This document shows, in pieces, positions 1 through 9,272 of a DNA stretch of 32,547 nucleotides; within the stretch, counting starts at the first letter, position 1, and each line of letters starts with the position of its first letter. The DNA lies in contig MTCR01000155.1 in assembly GCA_002212725.1 (NCBI GenBank), positions 1 to 32,547 of the forward strand, written 5' to 3'. Made by a program: the position numbers and the translations under genes. Source of the stretch: Sphingobacteriales bacterium TSM_CSM (lineage in GTDB: Bacteria; Bacteroidota; Bacteroidia; Chitinophagales; UBA2359). The notes under the pieces are model-generated. The model saw nothing but the letters and a program-made list of their open reading frames with translations, did no database searches and had not been told where the DNA came from.

Positions 1-55
1 GATTTTACAGCGCCGGCAATTTGTATGGCGCCGCCAAACAGCAGCAATTTCTCGG
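1..55 (-). repeat. Inverted copy of prfC P-loop segment at window edge (likely chimeric join)
   Basis: Bases 1-55 are the exact reverse complement of 4580-4634, which lie inside prfC just after its GTP-binding P-loop codons. The match stops abruptly at base 56. A perfect 55-base match inside an unrelated coding frame cannot be chance. Because it sits exactly at the window edge, an inverted chimera made during amplification or assembly is the simplest explanation; a real inverted duplication is possible but less likely. Confidence 0.9.
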
Positions 56-588
56 GTGGGACTACCCCAACCTGTGCCGCTCATTTCAACTTTGAAACCG
101 AAGGACTGACCGCATGGTTCAACGGCAACCCGTCGGAAGCCAACGGCGAAATCATAGGCTGGCAGTGGAACTTTGGTGATGGAACCTCATCGGGTCCCGA
201 TGCCGGGGCTACGGTAAACCATACCTACGCCGAAGCAGGAACCTATACCGTTTGCCTCCTCATCTGGACCGGCAACGGCTGCGAAGATGATATTTGCCAA
301 ACCGTTGTAATTGAAGGCCCTGTTTCATCCAACAGGCTGGCGCTACCGCAAAACTTAACCAATTCCGATATAGTTACTGCAGAAATTGACGTAATCAACA
401 GTCAAACTGCACGGGTATTGCTTACCAATTCATCCGGACAAAGAGTACAGGTGCAAACAATTGACCTTCTGGAAGGGCAAAATGAGGTATCTCTTAATTT
501 ACAGCCCTTACTGCCCGGCTTATACTTTGTTACTTTGGAACTGGCAAACGGTAAAACCATAACCCAACGCCTTTGCCGCATAGAATAG
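55..588 (+). CDS. PKD-domain protein with T9SS type A sorting domain, 5' partial
   Basis: Only the C-terminal part of a secreted protein is present. A PKD (polycystic kidney disease) beta-sandwich is recognisable from the WNFGDG motif followed by the VNHTYAEAGTYTVCL strand. After it comes a C-terminal region of about 80 residues with the hydrophobic pattern of a type IX secretion sorting domain, including PGLYFVTLELANGK near the end. Such proteins cross the outer membrane through the T9SS and are attached to the surface or released. The frame stays open upstream to base 25, but those codons come from the inverted prfC fragment, so the ATG there is not a real start and the true N-terminus is missing. 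The specific role cannot be told from this fragment. Confidence 0.8.
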   Translation, partial: GGTTPTCAAHFNFETEGLTAWFNGNPSEANGEIIGWQWNFGDGTSSGPDAGATVNHTYAEAGTYTVCLLIWTGNGCEDDICQTVVIEGPVSSNRLALPQNLTNSDIVTAEIDVINSQTARVLLTNSSGQRVQVQTIDLLEGQNEVSLNLQPLLPGLYFVTLELANGKTITQRLCRIE

Positions 589-709
589 CACTCAATTGGC
601 CGTACCGTCAACAAATACCTTCCTGAGTTGTTGTTTCTTTTGCATTTTAAAAGCGCAGGTTTCCTGACAGGTTACTCCCGCGCTGCTTTACCTGCAAAAT
701 GAAAAAAAT

Positions 710-1108
710 ATGAACTTTGAAATTCAAAAGACTGAAGAAGATTGGAAAAAACTGCTGGATGAAGTGCAATACCATGTTTTGCGCAACAAAGGCACCGAGC
801 GCCCGTTTACCGGAAAGCATTACAAGAATAAGGAAAGCGGCACCTACAAATGTGCAGGTTGTGGTAATGTTTTGTTTCGCTCCGATGCAAAATACGATTC
901 GGGATGCGGCTGGCCAAGTTTTTTTACGCCGTTGGCACAAGACAACATTTTACTTACAGATGATTACAGTCATGGCATGCACCGCATTGAGGTAATGTGT
1001 AAAAAATGTGGCGGTCATTTGGGGCATGTTTTTGATGACGGCCCCGAACCTACCGGACTTCGGTATTGCATCAATTCTGTTTCGCTCAATTTTGAAAAAG
1101 ATGCGTAA
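710..1108 (+). CDS. msrB: Peptide-methionine (R)-S-oxide reductase MsrB
   Basis: This enzyme reduces the R epimer of methionine sulfoxide in proteins and repairs oxidative damage in the cytoplasm, using thioredoxin. The 132-residue protein is a complete single-domain MsrB. Cys48/Cys51 and Cys97/Cys100 form the two CxxC pairs that bind structural zinc. Cys120 in RYCINSVSL is the catalytic cysteine, and Cys66 in SGCGWPSF sits where a resolving cysteine is found in many members. The start at 710 directly precedes the conserved N-terminal helix. It is followed by a strong terminator at 1141, so it looks monocistronic. No MsrA partner is fused or adjacent. Confidence 0.95.
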   Translation: MNFEIQKTEEDWKKLLDEVQYHVLRNKGTERPFTGKHYKNKESGTYKCAGCGNVLFRSDAKYDSGCGWPSFFTPLAQDNILLTDDYSHGMHRIEVMCKKCGGHLGHVFDDGPEPTGLRYCINSVSLNFEKDA

Positions 1109-1140
1109 CTAACAGGCGGCACTTAAACTACCAATTAAGA

Positions 1141-1173
1141 AACGGGACAATTAGCAAACTGTCCCGTTTTTTT
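1141..1173 (+). terminator. Rho-independent terminator after msrB
   Basis: A perfect 9-bp stem (AACGGGACA at 1141-1149 with TGTCCCGTT at 1160-1168) and a 10-base loop run directly into seven T residues on the plus strand. It lies 33 bases after the msrB stop and separates msrB from fmt. Confidence 0.92.
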
Positions 1174-1214
1174 ATTGTAATTTTACCCCTGTTTCCGATA
1201 CTAAAAAGTAGCAC

Positions 1215-2144
1215 ATGCGTATAGTTTTTATGGGTACGCCCGAGTTTGCAGTACCTTCCTTAGACATATTGGTAAAAGCAGGTTACGAAATTGCTGCCGT
1301 TATTACAGCACCCGATAAACCGGCCGGGCGGGGTCAAAAGCTTTCGCAATCGGCAATAAAGCAATATGCCCAAAGCCACAACCTGCTTGTTTTACAACCC
1401 GAAAAACTTCGAAACCCGCAATTTCTGGAACCGTTGCAGCAACTTCGGGCAGATTTGCAAGTTGTTGTGGCATTCAGAATGTTGCCGGCAAGCGTATTTA
1501 CCCTGCCCAAACTGGGTTGCATTAATGTTCATGCATCGTTGTTACCTAAGTACCGCGGAGCAGCGCCCATTAATTGGGCAATTATGAACGGAGAAACCGA
1601 AACCGGAGTTACCACTTTTTTTATTGAGCAGGAAATTGACGCCGGCTACCTGATTATGCAGGAAAAAACCGTTATAGATAACAACGAAACAGCCGGACAA
1701 TTGCACAACCGGTTAATGCACATTGGCGCCCGCCTGTTGCTGCAAACAGTACAGACTATTGAAGCCGGAAACTGCCCTAAAATAAGGCAACCCGAAGGCA
1801 ATTTTCCTAAAGCTCCAAAAATATTTACCGAAACCTGCCGCATTAACTGGAACTTGGCAGCCGTTCGGGTACATAACCACATAAGGGGGCTAAGCCCCTA
1901 CCCTGCTGCTTTTACACACCATAACCATCAACTGCTTAAAATTTTCCGCACGCAACTTACCGGCGAACCTGTTATGGGACAAACACCCGGATTGGTGGAA
2001 ACAGATGGTAAAACATTTCTGCATATAGCCTGCGCCGATAGTTGGGTTGCTGCAGAAGAACTGCAATTAGAAGGCAGAAAACGGCTGCCCGTTGCTGATT
2101 TTTTAAGGGGCTACCAAGTTGCGGCAGGCACCCGCTTTGAATAA
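1215..2144 (+). CDS. fmt: Methionyl-tRNA formyltransferase
   Basis: Fmt transfers a formyl group from 10-formyl-tetrahydrofolate to methionyl-tRNA(fMet), giving the initiator tRNA for bacterial translation. The 309-residue length matches the family. The N-terminal Rossmann-like formyltransferase domain opens with RIVFMGTPEFAVPSL. The catalytic triad is visible as Asn104 and His106 in CINVHASLLP and Asp142 in EIDAGYLI. The SLLPKYRGAAPINWAI signature follows directly after the Asn/His pair. The last ~100 residues correspond to the tRNA-binding C-terminal domain. The ATG at 1215 begins exactly at the conserved first strand. No deformylase gene (def), a common neighbour in other phyla, is beside it. 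Confidence 0.96.
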   Translation: MRIVFMGTPEFAVPSLDILVKAGYEIAAVITAPDKPAGRGQKLSQSAIKQYAQSHNLLVLQPEKLRNPQFLEPLQQLRADLQVVVAFRMLPASVFTLPKLGCINVHASLLPKYRGAAPINWAIMNGETETGVTTFFIEQEIDAGYLIMQEKTVIDNNETAGQLHNRLMHIGARLLLQTVQTIEAGNCPKIRQPEGNFPKAPKIFTETCRINWNLAAVRVHNHIRGLSPYPAAFTHHNHQLLKIFRTQLTGEPVMGQTPGLVETDGKTFLHIACADSWVAAEELQLEGRKRLPVADFLRGYQVAAGTRFE

Positions 2145-2235
2145 GCAATCCTGAACAATTGCGAACCAAACCCCTGTTTTGCCATTACCAAATTTCCAAT
2201 AATTCCCATTATGCCGGGCATGGTTGGTTGGTTTA

Positions 2236-2622
2236 CTATCTATTACTGTTTGAAGTCAATAAAAAAGCAATACAACCAATTAATAAAATTGCCGCAGCAA
2301 TCATGTCAATCAACATTACCTTCCTTAGTTCTGAGTTAATATCTTTGCCAATCAAGAAATAAAGAAGGATAAATGAGGTCATGCTTATAAGTCCAAAAAC
2401 AGTTGCAATTTCATAAAACTTTTTAGTTACGGCTGAAAACATCATAAGTCCGCCAATTATTCCAAATAAGACGGCACGATGTCTGAGAAGCAATTCATAA
2501 TTGGCATCAGGCAATTCAATTCCATAAGAATTGGGGATTTTTCCGGGAAAAAACGCCAACACTGCGGGCAACAGGTTAATGATTCCTGCAGCAAAAAGTA
2601 TTACTCTGTAAATGAGTTCCAT
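2236..2622 (-). CDS. Small four-helix membrane protein of unknown function
   Basis: The 128-residue product has four hydrophobic segments (roughly residues 5-25, 48-65, 70-92 and 103-122) joined by short loops, with a conserved-looking LRHRAVLFGIIGG motif opening the second helix. It resembles a family of small Bacteroidota membrane proteins that, as I recall, is sometimes labelled phosphopantetheine adenylyltransferase in databases; nothing here supports that, since there is no HxGH nucleotidyltransferase motif and the protein is nearly all membrane. It lies 74 bases downstream of floA on the same strand and might be co-transcribed, although no promoter or terminator between them is clear. 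It is more AT-rich than its neighbours. Function unknown. Confidence 0.75.
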   Translation of the reverse strand: MELIYRVILFAAGIINLLPAVLAFFPGKIPNSYGIELPDANYELLLRHRAVLFGIIGGLMMFSAVTKKFYEIATVFGLISMTSFILLYFLIGKDINSELRKVMLIDMIAAAILLIGCIAFLLTSNSNR

Positions 2623-2696
2623 GCCTGTTTCAATTTACCCCTTTTTATGATTGGTTTACGAGGCTTTCTGTTATACATTGACAACTATCGGGGTAG

Positions 2697-3752
2697 TTAC
2701 CGCAATTGGTTGGTATTTTCCCCCGTATGCACTTCGGGTTCTTTTATTTCTTCTTTCTCCTCTTCAATACTGCCCTGTTGCACCTGACGGTACGAGTTGG
2801 AAATAGATTCGCGCATTTCGGTATCGGCTTTCAGATTGCGGTAATTGTAGTATTCCATAATACCCAGTTTTCCGTTTCTGAAGGCTTCGGCAATAGCAAG
2901 GGGTATTTCAGCTTCGGCCTGTATTACATTGGCGCGGGCTTCTTCGGCTTTTGCGCGCATTTCCTGTTCCTGTGCAATGGCCATGGCGCGGCGTTTTTCG
3001 GCAAGCGCCTGTGCAACTCCTTTATCGGCGTTGGCTTGGTCAATCATCAATTCTGCGCCGATATTTTTTCCTACATCAATATCAGCAATATCTATAGACA
3101 GAATTTCATAGGCCGTACCGGCATCGAGTCCTTTGGCCAAAACCAGTTTCGATATGGAATCGGGATTTTCAAGTACCCGTTTGTGGCTGTCAGATGACCC
3201 TATGGTGGTAACAATACCTTCACCTACCCGGGCAATAATGGTTTCTTCGCCGGCGCCTCCCACCAATTGGCGGATATTGGCTTTTACCGTAACCCGCGCT
3301 CTGGCAATAAGTTGTATGCCGTCTTTTGCCACTGCCGAAACGGGCGGTGTGTTAATAACTTTGGGATTTACCGAAGTTTGAACGGCATCAAACACATCGC
3401 GGCCGGCAAGGTCAATGGCAGTAGCCAATTTAAAATCAAGGTCAATGCCTGCTTTGTTGGCCGAAATCAGAGCGCTCACAACCGATTTAACGTTGCCACC
3501 TGCAAGAAAATGGGCTTCCAATTGGTTTCGGCTCACATCAATACCGGCCTTGGTTGCGGTAATCATATTGGTAATGATAATAGACGGGTTTACCTTTCGT
3601 AAACGCATGAGCACCAATTGCACCAATGAAATATGCACCCCCGATGCTGTAGCGGCCAACCATAACCCAACAGGAATATAAAACAACAGAAGTGCTATAA
3701 TCAAAGCAAGCACTACAATTACAATCAATACATTAACCAGTGTAAGAGTCAT
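2697..3752 (-). CDS. floA: Flotillin-like protein FloA
   Basis: FloA is a bacterial flotillin-like scaffold that marks membrane microdomains and affects membrane fluidity and protein complex assembly. The 351-residue protein starts with a hydrophobic hairpin (about residues 5-32). A conserved SPFH-like region follows (about 40-210, with [21 protein letters not shown] and the [11 protein letters not shown] stretch). A long Glu/Ala-rich coiled region comes next (about 230-290, with [20 protein letters not shown]). The acidic C-terminal tail is specific to this copy. It lies 18 bases downstream of an NfeD gene, the arrangement of the Bacillus yqeZ-floA operon, which supports the assignment strongly. 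Confidence 0.95.
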   Translation of the reverse strand: MTLTLVNVLIVIVVLALIIALLLFYIPVGLWLAATASGVHISLVQLVLMRLRKVNPSIIITNMITATKAGIDVSRNQLEAHFLAGGNVKSVVSALISANKAGIDLDFKLATAIDLAGRDVFDAVQTSVNPKVINTPPVSAVAKDGIQLIARARVTVKANIRQLVGGAGEETIIARVGEGIVTTIGSSDSHKRVLENPDSISKLVLAKGLDAGTAYEILSIDIADIDVGKNIGAELMIDQANADKGVAQALAEKRRAMAIAQEQEMRAKAEEARANVIQAEAEIPLAIAEAFRNGKLGIMEYYNYRNLKADTEMRESISNSYRQVQQGSIEEEKEEIKEPEVHTGENTNQLR

Positions 3753-3770
3753 GGTTTGATTATTAAGAAA

Positions 3771-4247
3771 TTACGAAGTACGGATTTTTACAATTACCCT
3801 GTTGGCAGTAACATCTATTACCTCCAGTTCCGAGTTATCGGGAATATATTCACCGGTAGAGCGCACAACAATGGTCCGGCTGTTAATAATAGCGTTGCCC
3901 TGTGGCTTAATATCGCCCAAAGCTACACCAATATCGCCAATCTTGATGGGAATGTCGCGGTGCGAAGGCTCCACTTTGCTTTCATTGAGTTTGTAATCGA
4001 GTGCAACCCCCTTGGCACCAAAAAATTTAACTCCCACAAAAAGAAGGCTTGCCGTAACCAAGGAACTTCCCAACAACACAATATTGCCGGTTTGCACGCC
4101 AAACCCGTAATAGGAAAGCACAATGGCCGACAAGATGAGCAAAATGCCGAAAATGCCAGCTACGGTAGTGCCGGGTATAAACACCATTTCAAGGGCAATG
4201 AGTAATAACCCCAGCACAATAAGTCCAATAACAAAAGTAATGGTCAT
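3771..4247 (-). CDS. nfeD: NfeD-family membrane protein (floA partner)
   Basis: This is the short, protease-less form of NfeD. It has two to three membrane helices (the N-terminal helix starting MTITFVIGLIVLGLLLIALE, then a hairpin containing GIFGILLILSAIVLSYYG). A C-terminal OB-fold beta-barrel follows (KIGDIGVALGDIKPQGNAIIN and the VIVKI end). NfeD proteins travel with flotillins and stabilise or modify the microdomain complex. The frame is open upstream to 4319, but the first codon there is TTG and a TAnnTTTG box overlaps it at 4317-4324, so I choose the ATG at 4247, which starts directly at the first helix; the ATG at 4310 remains possible. It runs 18 bases ahead of floA as an operon. Confidence 0.88.
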   Translation of the reverse strand: MTITFVIGLIVLGLLLIALEMVFIPGTTVAGIFGILLILSAIVLSYYGFGVQTGNIVLLGSSLVTASLLFVGVKFFGAKGVALDYKLNESKVEPSHRDIPIKIGDIGVALGDIKPQGNAIINSRTIVVRSTGEYIPDNSELEVIDVTANRVIVKIRTS

Positions 4248-4316
4248 ATTTGAAACGATAGCATCAGTCAATATAAACAGGTAAACACTAAATCGGGGTA
4301 AAAAATTCATTACCTG

Positions 4317-4324
4317 CAAATTTA
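4317..4324 (-). promoter_or_regulatory. Candidate -7 box for nfeD-floA
   Basis: The minus strand reads TAAATTTG, matching the Bacteroidota TAnnTTTG box, about 70 bases before the chosen nfeD start. A second identical box lies at 4363-4370. No clear -33 TTG at the usual distance was seen for either, so which one is used is open. Confidence 0.4.
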
Positions 4325-4463
4325 AAAAAACATGTAACCCCGTTTTACCCTGCCAAAATACACAAATTTAGAATACCCAAACATATATTGCTAAAAAAGT
4401 GCGAAAATTAGTAAAAAGCGCCACACTGCAATTGCCAAAACAGGTAACTGCCCAAAAAACCAC

Positions 4464-4471
4464 TATCTTTG
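4464..4471 (+). promoter_or_regulatory. -7 promoter box of prfC
   Basis: TATCTTTG on the plus strand matches TAnnTTTG, 29 bases before the ATG at 4501. It lies inside the open frame that extends upstream of that ATG, which argues that the upstream codons are not translated. Confidence 0.6.
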
Positions 4472-4500
4472 CAGCATTGTTAAAAAATGCTGACAGCCCA

Positions 4501-6105
4501 ATGAAATATACCGAAGAAATAGCAAAGCGAAGAACTTTTGCCATTATAAGCCACCCCGATGCCGGAAAAACCACCCTCACCGAGAAATTGCTGCTGTTTG
4601 GCGGCGCCATACAAATTGCCGGCGCTGTAAAATCAAACAAAATTAAAAAATCGGCTACCTCCGACTTTATGGAAATAGAACGGCAACGCGGCATTTCGGT
4701 TGCCACATCGGTTATGTCCTTTGAATATAATCAATGCCTCATCAACATTTTAGACACTCCCGGCCACAAAGATTTTGCCGAAGATACTTTCCGCACGCTT
4801 ACCGCTGTTGACAGCGTAATATTAGTAGTGGACTGTGTAAAAGGTGTGGAAGAGCAAACCGAAAAACTGATGGAGGTTTGCCGCATGAGGCATACGCCGG
4901 TAATTATTTTTATTAACAAATTAGACCGCGATGGCAAAGACCCCTTTGACCTGCTTGATGAACTGGAACGCAAACTGTCTATACATACCCGCCCTTTAAG
5001 TTGGCCTATAAACATGGGCACCCATTTTAAAGGCGTTTACAACCTTTTTAACCAAACACTGCGCTTGTTTGTGCCCGGCCTGCAATCTGCAACCGACGAA
5101 GAAGCCATGTCTGTTTCAGGGCTGAACGACCCAACATTAGACAGGGAAGTTGGCACAGCCGATGCTAACCGGCTAAGGGCAGATGTAGAACTGATTGAAA
5201 GTGTTTACGAACCTTTTAACATGGAACTCTACCGCGACGCATACCTGGCGCCTGTATTTTTTGGCAGTGCCATTAACAATTTCGGGGTGAAAGAACTCCT
5301 CGACACTTTTATTGAAATTGCCCCGCCGCCCCAACCTCGCCCCACCGTTACCCGAAATGTGCATCCCGATGAAGATCTTTTCAGCGGATTTGTGTTTAAA
5401 ATACACGCCAATTTAGACCCCAAACACCGCGACCGCATTGCCTTTATGCGCATTTGCTCGGGCAAGTTTGAACGCAATAAATTTTACCACCATGTGCGTT
5501 CAGACAAAGATATTCGGTTCAGCAACCCTACCAGTTTCATGGCGCAAAAGAAAAACGTGATAGACGAAGCTTTTCCGGGCGATGTGGTGGGCTTATACGA
5601 TTCGGGTACCTTTAAAATTGGCGATACCCTTACCGAAGGTGAAAACCTGCAATTTACCGGCATTCCCAGCTTTTCGCCCGAACTTTTCAGGGAGTTGATA
5701 AATGAAGACCCCATGAAATTTAAACAGTTGGAAAAAGGCATACAACAATTAACCGAAGAAGGGGTTGCCCAACTGTTTACCCAACCCGTGGGCAATAAAA
5801 AAATTGTAGGAACCGTGGGCGACCTTCAATTTGAAGTGCTGCAATACCGGCTGCTGCATGAATACAAGGCAGCGTGCAGTTTCAGGCAACTAGACCTCTT
5901 TAAAGCACTGTGGATAACCAGCGACAACCCCAAAAAACTGGCCGAATTTCTGCAGCGAAAAGCTAATTACATTGGTTACGACAAAGACAACAACCCGGTT
6001 TTTCTGGCACAAACCGCCTGGATTTTAGATACCGCAAAAAGAGATTACCCCGAAATTGAGTTTCACACCACATCGGAATTTGCCGCAACCGTGCGCGAAA
6101 ACTAA
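4501..6105 (+). CDS. prfC: Peptide chain release factor 3 (RF3)
   Basis: RF3 is a translational GTPase that ejects RF1/RF2 from the ribosome after peptide release. From 4501 the protein has 534 residues, close to the usual ~530. G1 is [12 protein letters not shown] (about residues 18-29), switch I contains [13 protein letters not shown]3 is DTPGHKDF and G4 is NKLD. Domains II and III follow, with the [21 protein letters not shown] region typical of RF3 rather than EF-G. The frame extends upstream to 4399, but family alignment ([20 protein letters not shown]) and the -7 box at 4464 support the start at 4501. A 55-base piece (4580-4634) reappears inverted at the left window edge. Confidence 0.96.
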   Translation: MKYTEEIAKRRTFAIISHPDAGKTTLTEKLLLFGGAIQIAGAVKSNKIKKSATSDFMEIERQRGISVATSVMSFEYNQCLINILDTPGHKDFAEDTFRTLTAVDSVILVVDCVKGVEEQTEKLMEVCRMRHTPVIIFINKLDRDGKDPFDLLDELERKLSIHTRPLSWPINMGTHFKGVYNLFNQTLRLFVPGLQSATDEEAMSVSGLNDPTLDREVGTADANRLRADVELIESVYEPFNMELYRDAYLAPVFFGSAINNFGVKELLDTFIEIAPPPQPRPTVTRNVHPDEDLFSGFVFKIHANLDPKHRDRIAFMRICSGKFERNKFYHHVRSDKDIRFSNPTSFMAQKKNVIDEAFPGDVVGLYDSGTFKIGDTLTEGENLQFTGIPSFSPELFRELINEDPMKFKQLEKGIQQLTEEGVAQLFTQPVGNKKIVGTVGDLQFEVLQYRLLHEYKAACSFRQLDLFKALWITSDNPKKLAEFLQRKANYIGYDKDNNPVFLAQTAWILDTAKRDYPEIEFHTTSEFAATVREN

Positions 6106-6138
6106 AAGTTATTTTGCCCCCTTATATTTAAACCCGCC

Positions 6139-7110
6139 ATGCTTCAAACACTACAAAAAACCGACTCTTTAAATGCGCTTAAACATGCACGCGAACAGTT
6201 TGGCGCAGGTACCGGACAAATAATTCAAAAAATAGAAAGTTGGTACGATATATTTCTGTACATGCTTCCTAATTTGTTGCTGGCAGTTCTGGTAATGCTG
6301 TTCTTTTATTTCATTGCGCGGTTAGTAACCCGATACACACACCGGGTATCTGAAAAATATGCCCGCAATGTGCAATTGAGCAAAATATTTGGCAATATTG
6401 CCAGCATTCTCATTTTCTTCATCGGGCTTTCGGTGGCGCTTAATGTCATGAACCTTGATAAAGCGGTGGCATCGCTGCTGGCAGGCGCGGGTTTGGCAGG
6501 ATTAGCCATTGGTTTTGCTTTTCAGGATTTTATTATCAATTTTATATCGGGTGTTATTATTGCCTTTAAACGTCCGTTCGAAGTTGGAGATTTAATAGAA
6601 ACCAATTCGCATTTGGGCATTGTAAGGCAACTTGATTTCCGCTCAACAGCCATTGAACAGCCCAATGGTTTGTGGGTAGTGCTACCGCACCGTTCTGTTA
6701 TTGAGCATCCGGTGGTTAATTATTCAAAAACTGGTAAGCGCCGCGTAGAAATTGTAGTGGGCATTTCGTATGACGACGATTTGGAACTGGTAAAAGATGC
6801 CACCTTAGCGGCGGTTAAACAACTTCCTTGCGTAAAAGAAGGCACAGATGTGGAATTTTTTTTCCAGCAGTTTAATGAAAGTTCGGTAGATTATATGGTG
6901 CGTTTCTGGATTAATTTCACCAATTCACAATCAGACTACTACCATGCTCAGCACTTAGCCATTGTAGCCATTTTCAATACCTATAAGGAAAAGAATGTTA
7001 CCATACCCTTCCCTATCAGAACCATTCATTTGAATGTAAATGTAAGCGGCGAAGGTAAACAGGTAACTTTTAACCTTACCGGCGAGGCCGTGCAAAAACT
7101 AATTGATTAG
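6139..7110 (+). CDS. MscS-family mechanosensitive ion channel
   Basis: This small-conductance mechanosensitive channel protects the cell from hypo-osmotic shock by opening under membrane tension. The 323-residue protein has three membrane helices (about residues 38-62, 83-104 and 108-138). The pore helix TM3 carries the Gly/Ala-rich GAGLAGLAIGFAFQDF pattern followed by INFISGVIIAFKRPFEVGDLI, the family hallmark. The cytoplasmic beta domain (PNGLWVVLPHRSVIEHPVVNYS) and the alpha/beta domain complete the vestibule. It lies 33 bases after prfC on the same strand, so co-transcription is possible. It converges on the next gene with only 19 bases between the two stop codons and no clear terminator. 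Confidence 0.93.
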   Translation: MLQTLQKTDSLNALKHAREQFGAGTGQIIQKIESWYDIFLYMLPNLLLAVLVMLFFYFIARLVTRYTHRVSEKYARNVQLSKIFGNIASILIFFIGLSVALNVMNLDKAVASLLAGAGLAGLAIGFAFQDFIINFISGVIIAFKRPFEVGDLIETNSHLGIVRQLDFRSTAIEQPNGLWVVLPHRSVIEHPVVNYSKTGKRRVEIVVGISYDDDLELVKDATLAAVKQLPCVKEGTDVEFFFQQFNESSVDYMVRFWINFTNSQSDYYHAQHLAIVAIFNTYKEKNVTIPFPIRTIHLNVNVSGEGKQVTFNLTGEAVQKLID

Positions 7111-7129
7111 CTAAACTTATCTGCCATTA

Positions 7130-9070
7130 TCAGTTGCCTAAACCTTGCAGGTATGCATCGTCAATTTTAAAACCCATAGATTTGGCTTTTTGCGCATCGG
7201 TTAAAGCTGCGGCACGGTTGCCCAGGTCGTTGTGGGCATAAGACCGGTTGGCATAGTACTCGCCCACATTGGGGTCAAGTTTTATGGCGCTGTTAAAATC
7301 GGCTAATGCCTCCTGGTATTTTTTCAGTGCGCGGTACGAAATGCCTCGCCAGTTCAGCATTTTTGGGGTATCGGGTTTGTGTTTAAGGTAACTGGTAAAA
7401 TCGGCAACAGCCTCTTCGTGCCGGTTTAAAGATGCAAATATTACCGAACGGTTCATCCATGCATCGGGGTAAATGGGTTGCAGTTCTATGGCGCGGGTAG
7501 CGTCGGCCAAACCTTTTTCTAACTGGTTAAGCTGGAAATATACAGCACTTCGGTTACAATAAGCTTTGGCATCATCGTCTTTCAGTTCAATGGCTTTGTT
7601 ATAATCGGCCAAGGCCTGTTCGTTTTGGTTGGTATTAAAATATACGTTTCCGCGGTTCAGGTAAGGCAACTGGTAATCTACTGAAAGCGAAATGGCTTTG
7701 TTGTAGTCTGCCAGAGCTTCGGGATAACGTTTTTCGGTGCGGTAATAGGTTCCCCGGTTGTTATGTGCAACCGGCGCTTTATCGGGGTATTTTTCTATTA
7801 CGTCTGTCCAGAGCAATTCGCTGTTTTGCCAAACGGCAGTGCGGTTAAAAGTAACTAATGCCAGTAACAGTGCATAACCCGCTATTGTTGTTCGTATGGC
7901 AGTTGCCATTTGTGGTTTTTGCTTCATAAAAAAATAAGCACCCATTGCCACCACATAAAACAATCCGATATATGGAACATAGGTATAGCGTTCAGACATA
8001 ATAGCCATACCAACGCTTAAAAACTGCAATACGAGCGCTACATTAATAAAGTAAAACAAAAACCCGAATGCCACTAATTTGGTGCGTTTTACCGACCATG
8101 CTACCGCTGCCAGCAATATTGCTGCCAACGCCGGGGCAAGCATATAAATAAACGGCAGTCCGCCGGTTGTGGAAGGATATGGATGCAATACCGATAAATG
8201 CCAGGGTACAAACATTTTAACTATATACATTACCAAACCGTAAGAGGCAAACATAAAACGCTGCGGTATGGTATAGCTTTCAAAACTGCCTATTGCCGTA
8301 TGCCTTTGTATTTCTACGGTAACGTAGCCAATTACCAAAGCCAGTATAAAAAACGGCAGTTTTTCGAGCAGCGATTTAAGGTTAATGCTGCGCCCAAGAT
8401 ACCAATCTAACAACAGCAATATTACAGGCAGTGTTACTGCTGCCGGTTTGCTTAATACCGATATGGCAAAAAAAACAAAGGCCGGAAGCCACCATTTTAA
8501 GGCATTGGTTTCGGTATAGCGCAGGTAGGCAAGCATAGATAAGAGAAAAAAGCAGGTAAACAACACATCTTTCCGCTCCGAAATCCAGGCTACCGATTCA
8601 ACATGCATTGGGTGAATGCCGAACAACAAGGCCACCAGCAGCGCTACCTCTGTATTGCCTTTGCTGATGCTTTTAATAAAGAAAAAAACCAGTGCCGTAT
8701 TCAATAAATGAAACAGCAAGTTTACCAAATGAAACAGAAAAGGCTTTTGCCCCACCAACGCATAATCTATAGCCAACGATACCATGGTAAGCGGGTGGTA
8801 GTTGCTGGCCATGGCTTGGGTAAAATAGGTGGTAAAATTTGCGCCAATATTGGCAATCAGCGGGTTTTCGAGTATATAAATATCATCGTCCCAGTTTACA
8901 AAATCGGCCTGTAAAAGCGGAAACAATACAAGGGCGGTAAACAACACAACTCCGCCCAATAACCACAGGCTTTTATATGGCTGTTTGTTAGATGCGGATT
9001 TTTGCCCTGCCCGCTTTTGCTGCGGCTCTTTGGCGGTTGGGGTGGCTGTCGTTTTCTGCTTTTTGCTCAT
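7130..9070 (-). CDS. TMTC-like GT-C membrane protein with C-terminal TPRs
   Basis: The 646-residue protein combines an N-terminal polytopic membrane half (about 11 hydrophobic segments, residues 35-430) with six tetratricopeptide repeats (about 440-640, e.g. APVAHNNRGTYYRTEKRYPE). The first periplasmic loop holds NWDDDIYI, the acidic pair expected of GT-C glycosyltransferases, and the loop motif HPMHVESVAWISERKDVL is typical of the TMTC-type O-mannosyltransferase-like family. It probably moves a sugar from a lipid carrier to a protein or glycan on the periplasmic face; the substrate is unknown. The frame runs upstream to 9283, but MSKKQKTT at 9070 is preferred: it is followed by a basic cytoplasmic stretch and the first helix, and a -7 box lies 34 bases upstream within the longer frame. 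Confidence 0.88.
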   Translation of the reverse strand: MSKKQKTTATPTAKEPQQKRAGQKSASNKQPYKSLWLLGGVVLFTALVLFPLLQADFVNWDDDIYILENPLIANIGANFTTYFTQAMASNYHPLTMVSLAIDYALVGQKPFLFHLVNLLFHLLNTALVFFFIKSISKGNTEVALLVALLFGIHPMHVESVAWISERKDVLFTCFFLLSMLAYLRYTETNALKWWLPAFVFFAISVLSKPAAVTLPVILLLLDWYLGRSINLKSLLEKLPFFILALVIGYVTVEIQRHTAIGSFESYTIPQRFMFASYGLVMYIVKMFVPWHLSVLHPYPSTTGGLPFIYMLAPALAAILLAAVAWSVKRTKLVAFGFLFYFINVALVLQFLSVGMAIMSERYTYVPYIGLFYVVAMGAYFFMKQKPQMATAIRTTIAGYALLLALVTFNRTAVWQNSELLWTDVIEKYPDKAPVAHNNRGTYYRTEKRYPEALADYNKAISLSVDYQLPYLNRGNVYFNTNQNEQALADYNKAIELKDDDAKAYCNRSAVYFQLNQLEKGLADATRAIELQPIYPDAWMNRSVIFASLNRHEEAVADFTSYLKHKPDTPKMLNWRGISYRALKKYQEALADFNSAIKLDPNVGEYYANRSYAHNDLGNRAAALTDAQKAKSMGFKIDDAYLQGLGN

Positions 9071-9103
9071 AGTGGTTTGCTTAATGTACCTGAAAAGTGC
9101 GCC

Positions 9104-9111
9104 CAAATATA
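9104..9111 (-). promoter_or_regulatory. -7 promoter box of the TPR/GT-C gene
   Basis: The minus strand reads TATATTTG, a full match to TAnnTTTG, 34 bases before the ATG at 9070. It supports that start over the longer open frame. Confidence 0.55.
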
Positions 9112-9272
9112 AGCAGAATTGGCTTTTCAAACCCTTCCTCTGTTCAAAACCTCTGAATGGTTTAAAATATTTTCCGAAAATAACAGGTTTTAATTGTAGC
9201 TGCAAAGCTAAAATTGCCCCAAACAGGGGTTTACAGGGTTTTAACCGCCCTGCTACACCTGTACGAAAAGAA

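Noticed and set aside
25..54. ATG at 25 as start of the PKD protein
   Set aside because: These codons come from the inverted prfC fragment (1-55) and are not part of the real gene.
4399..4500. Upstream extension of prfC
   Set aside because: The family start aligns with 4501 and a -7 promoter box lies inside the extension.
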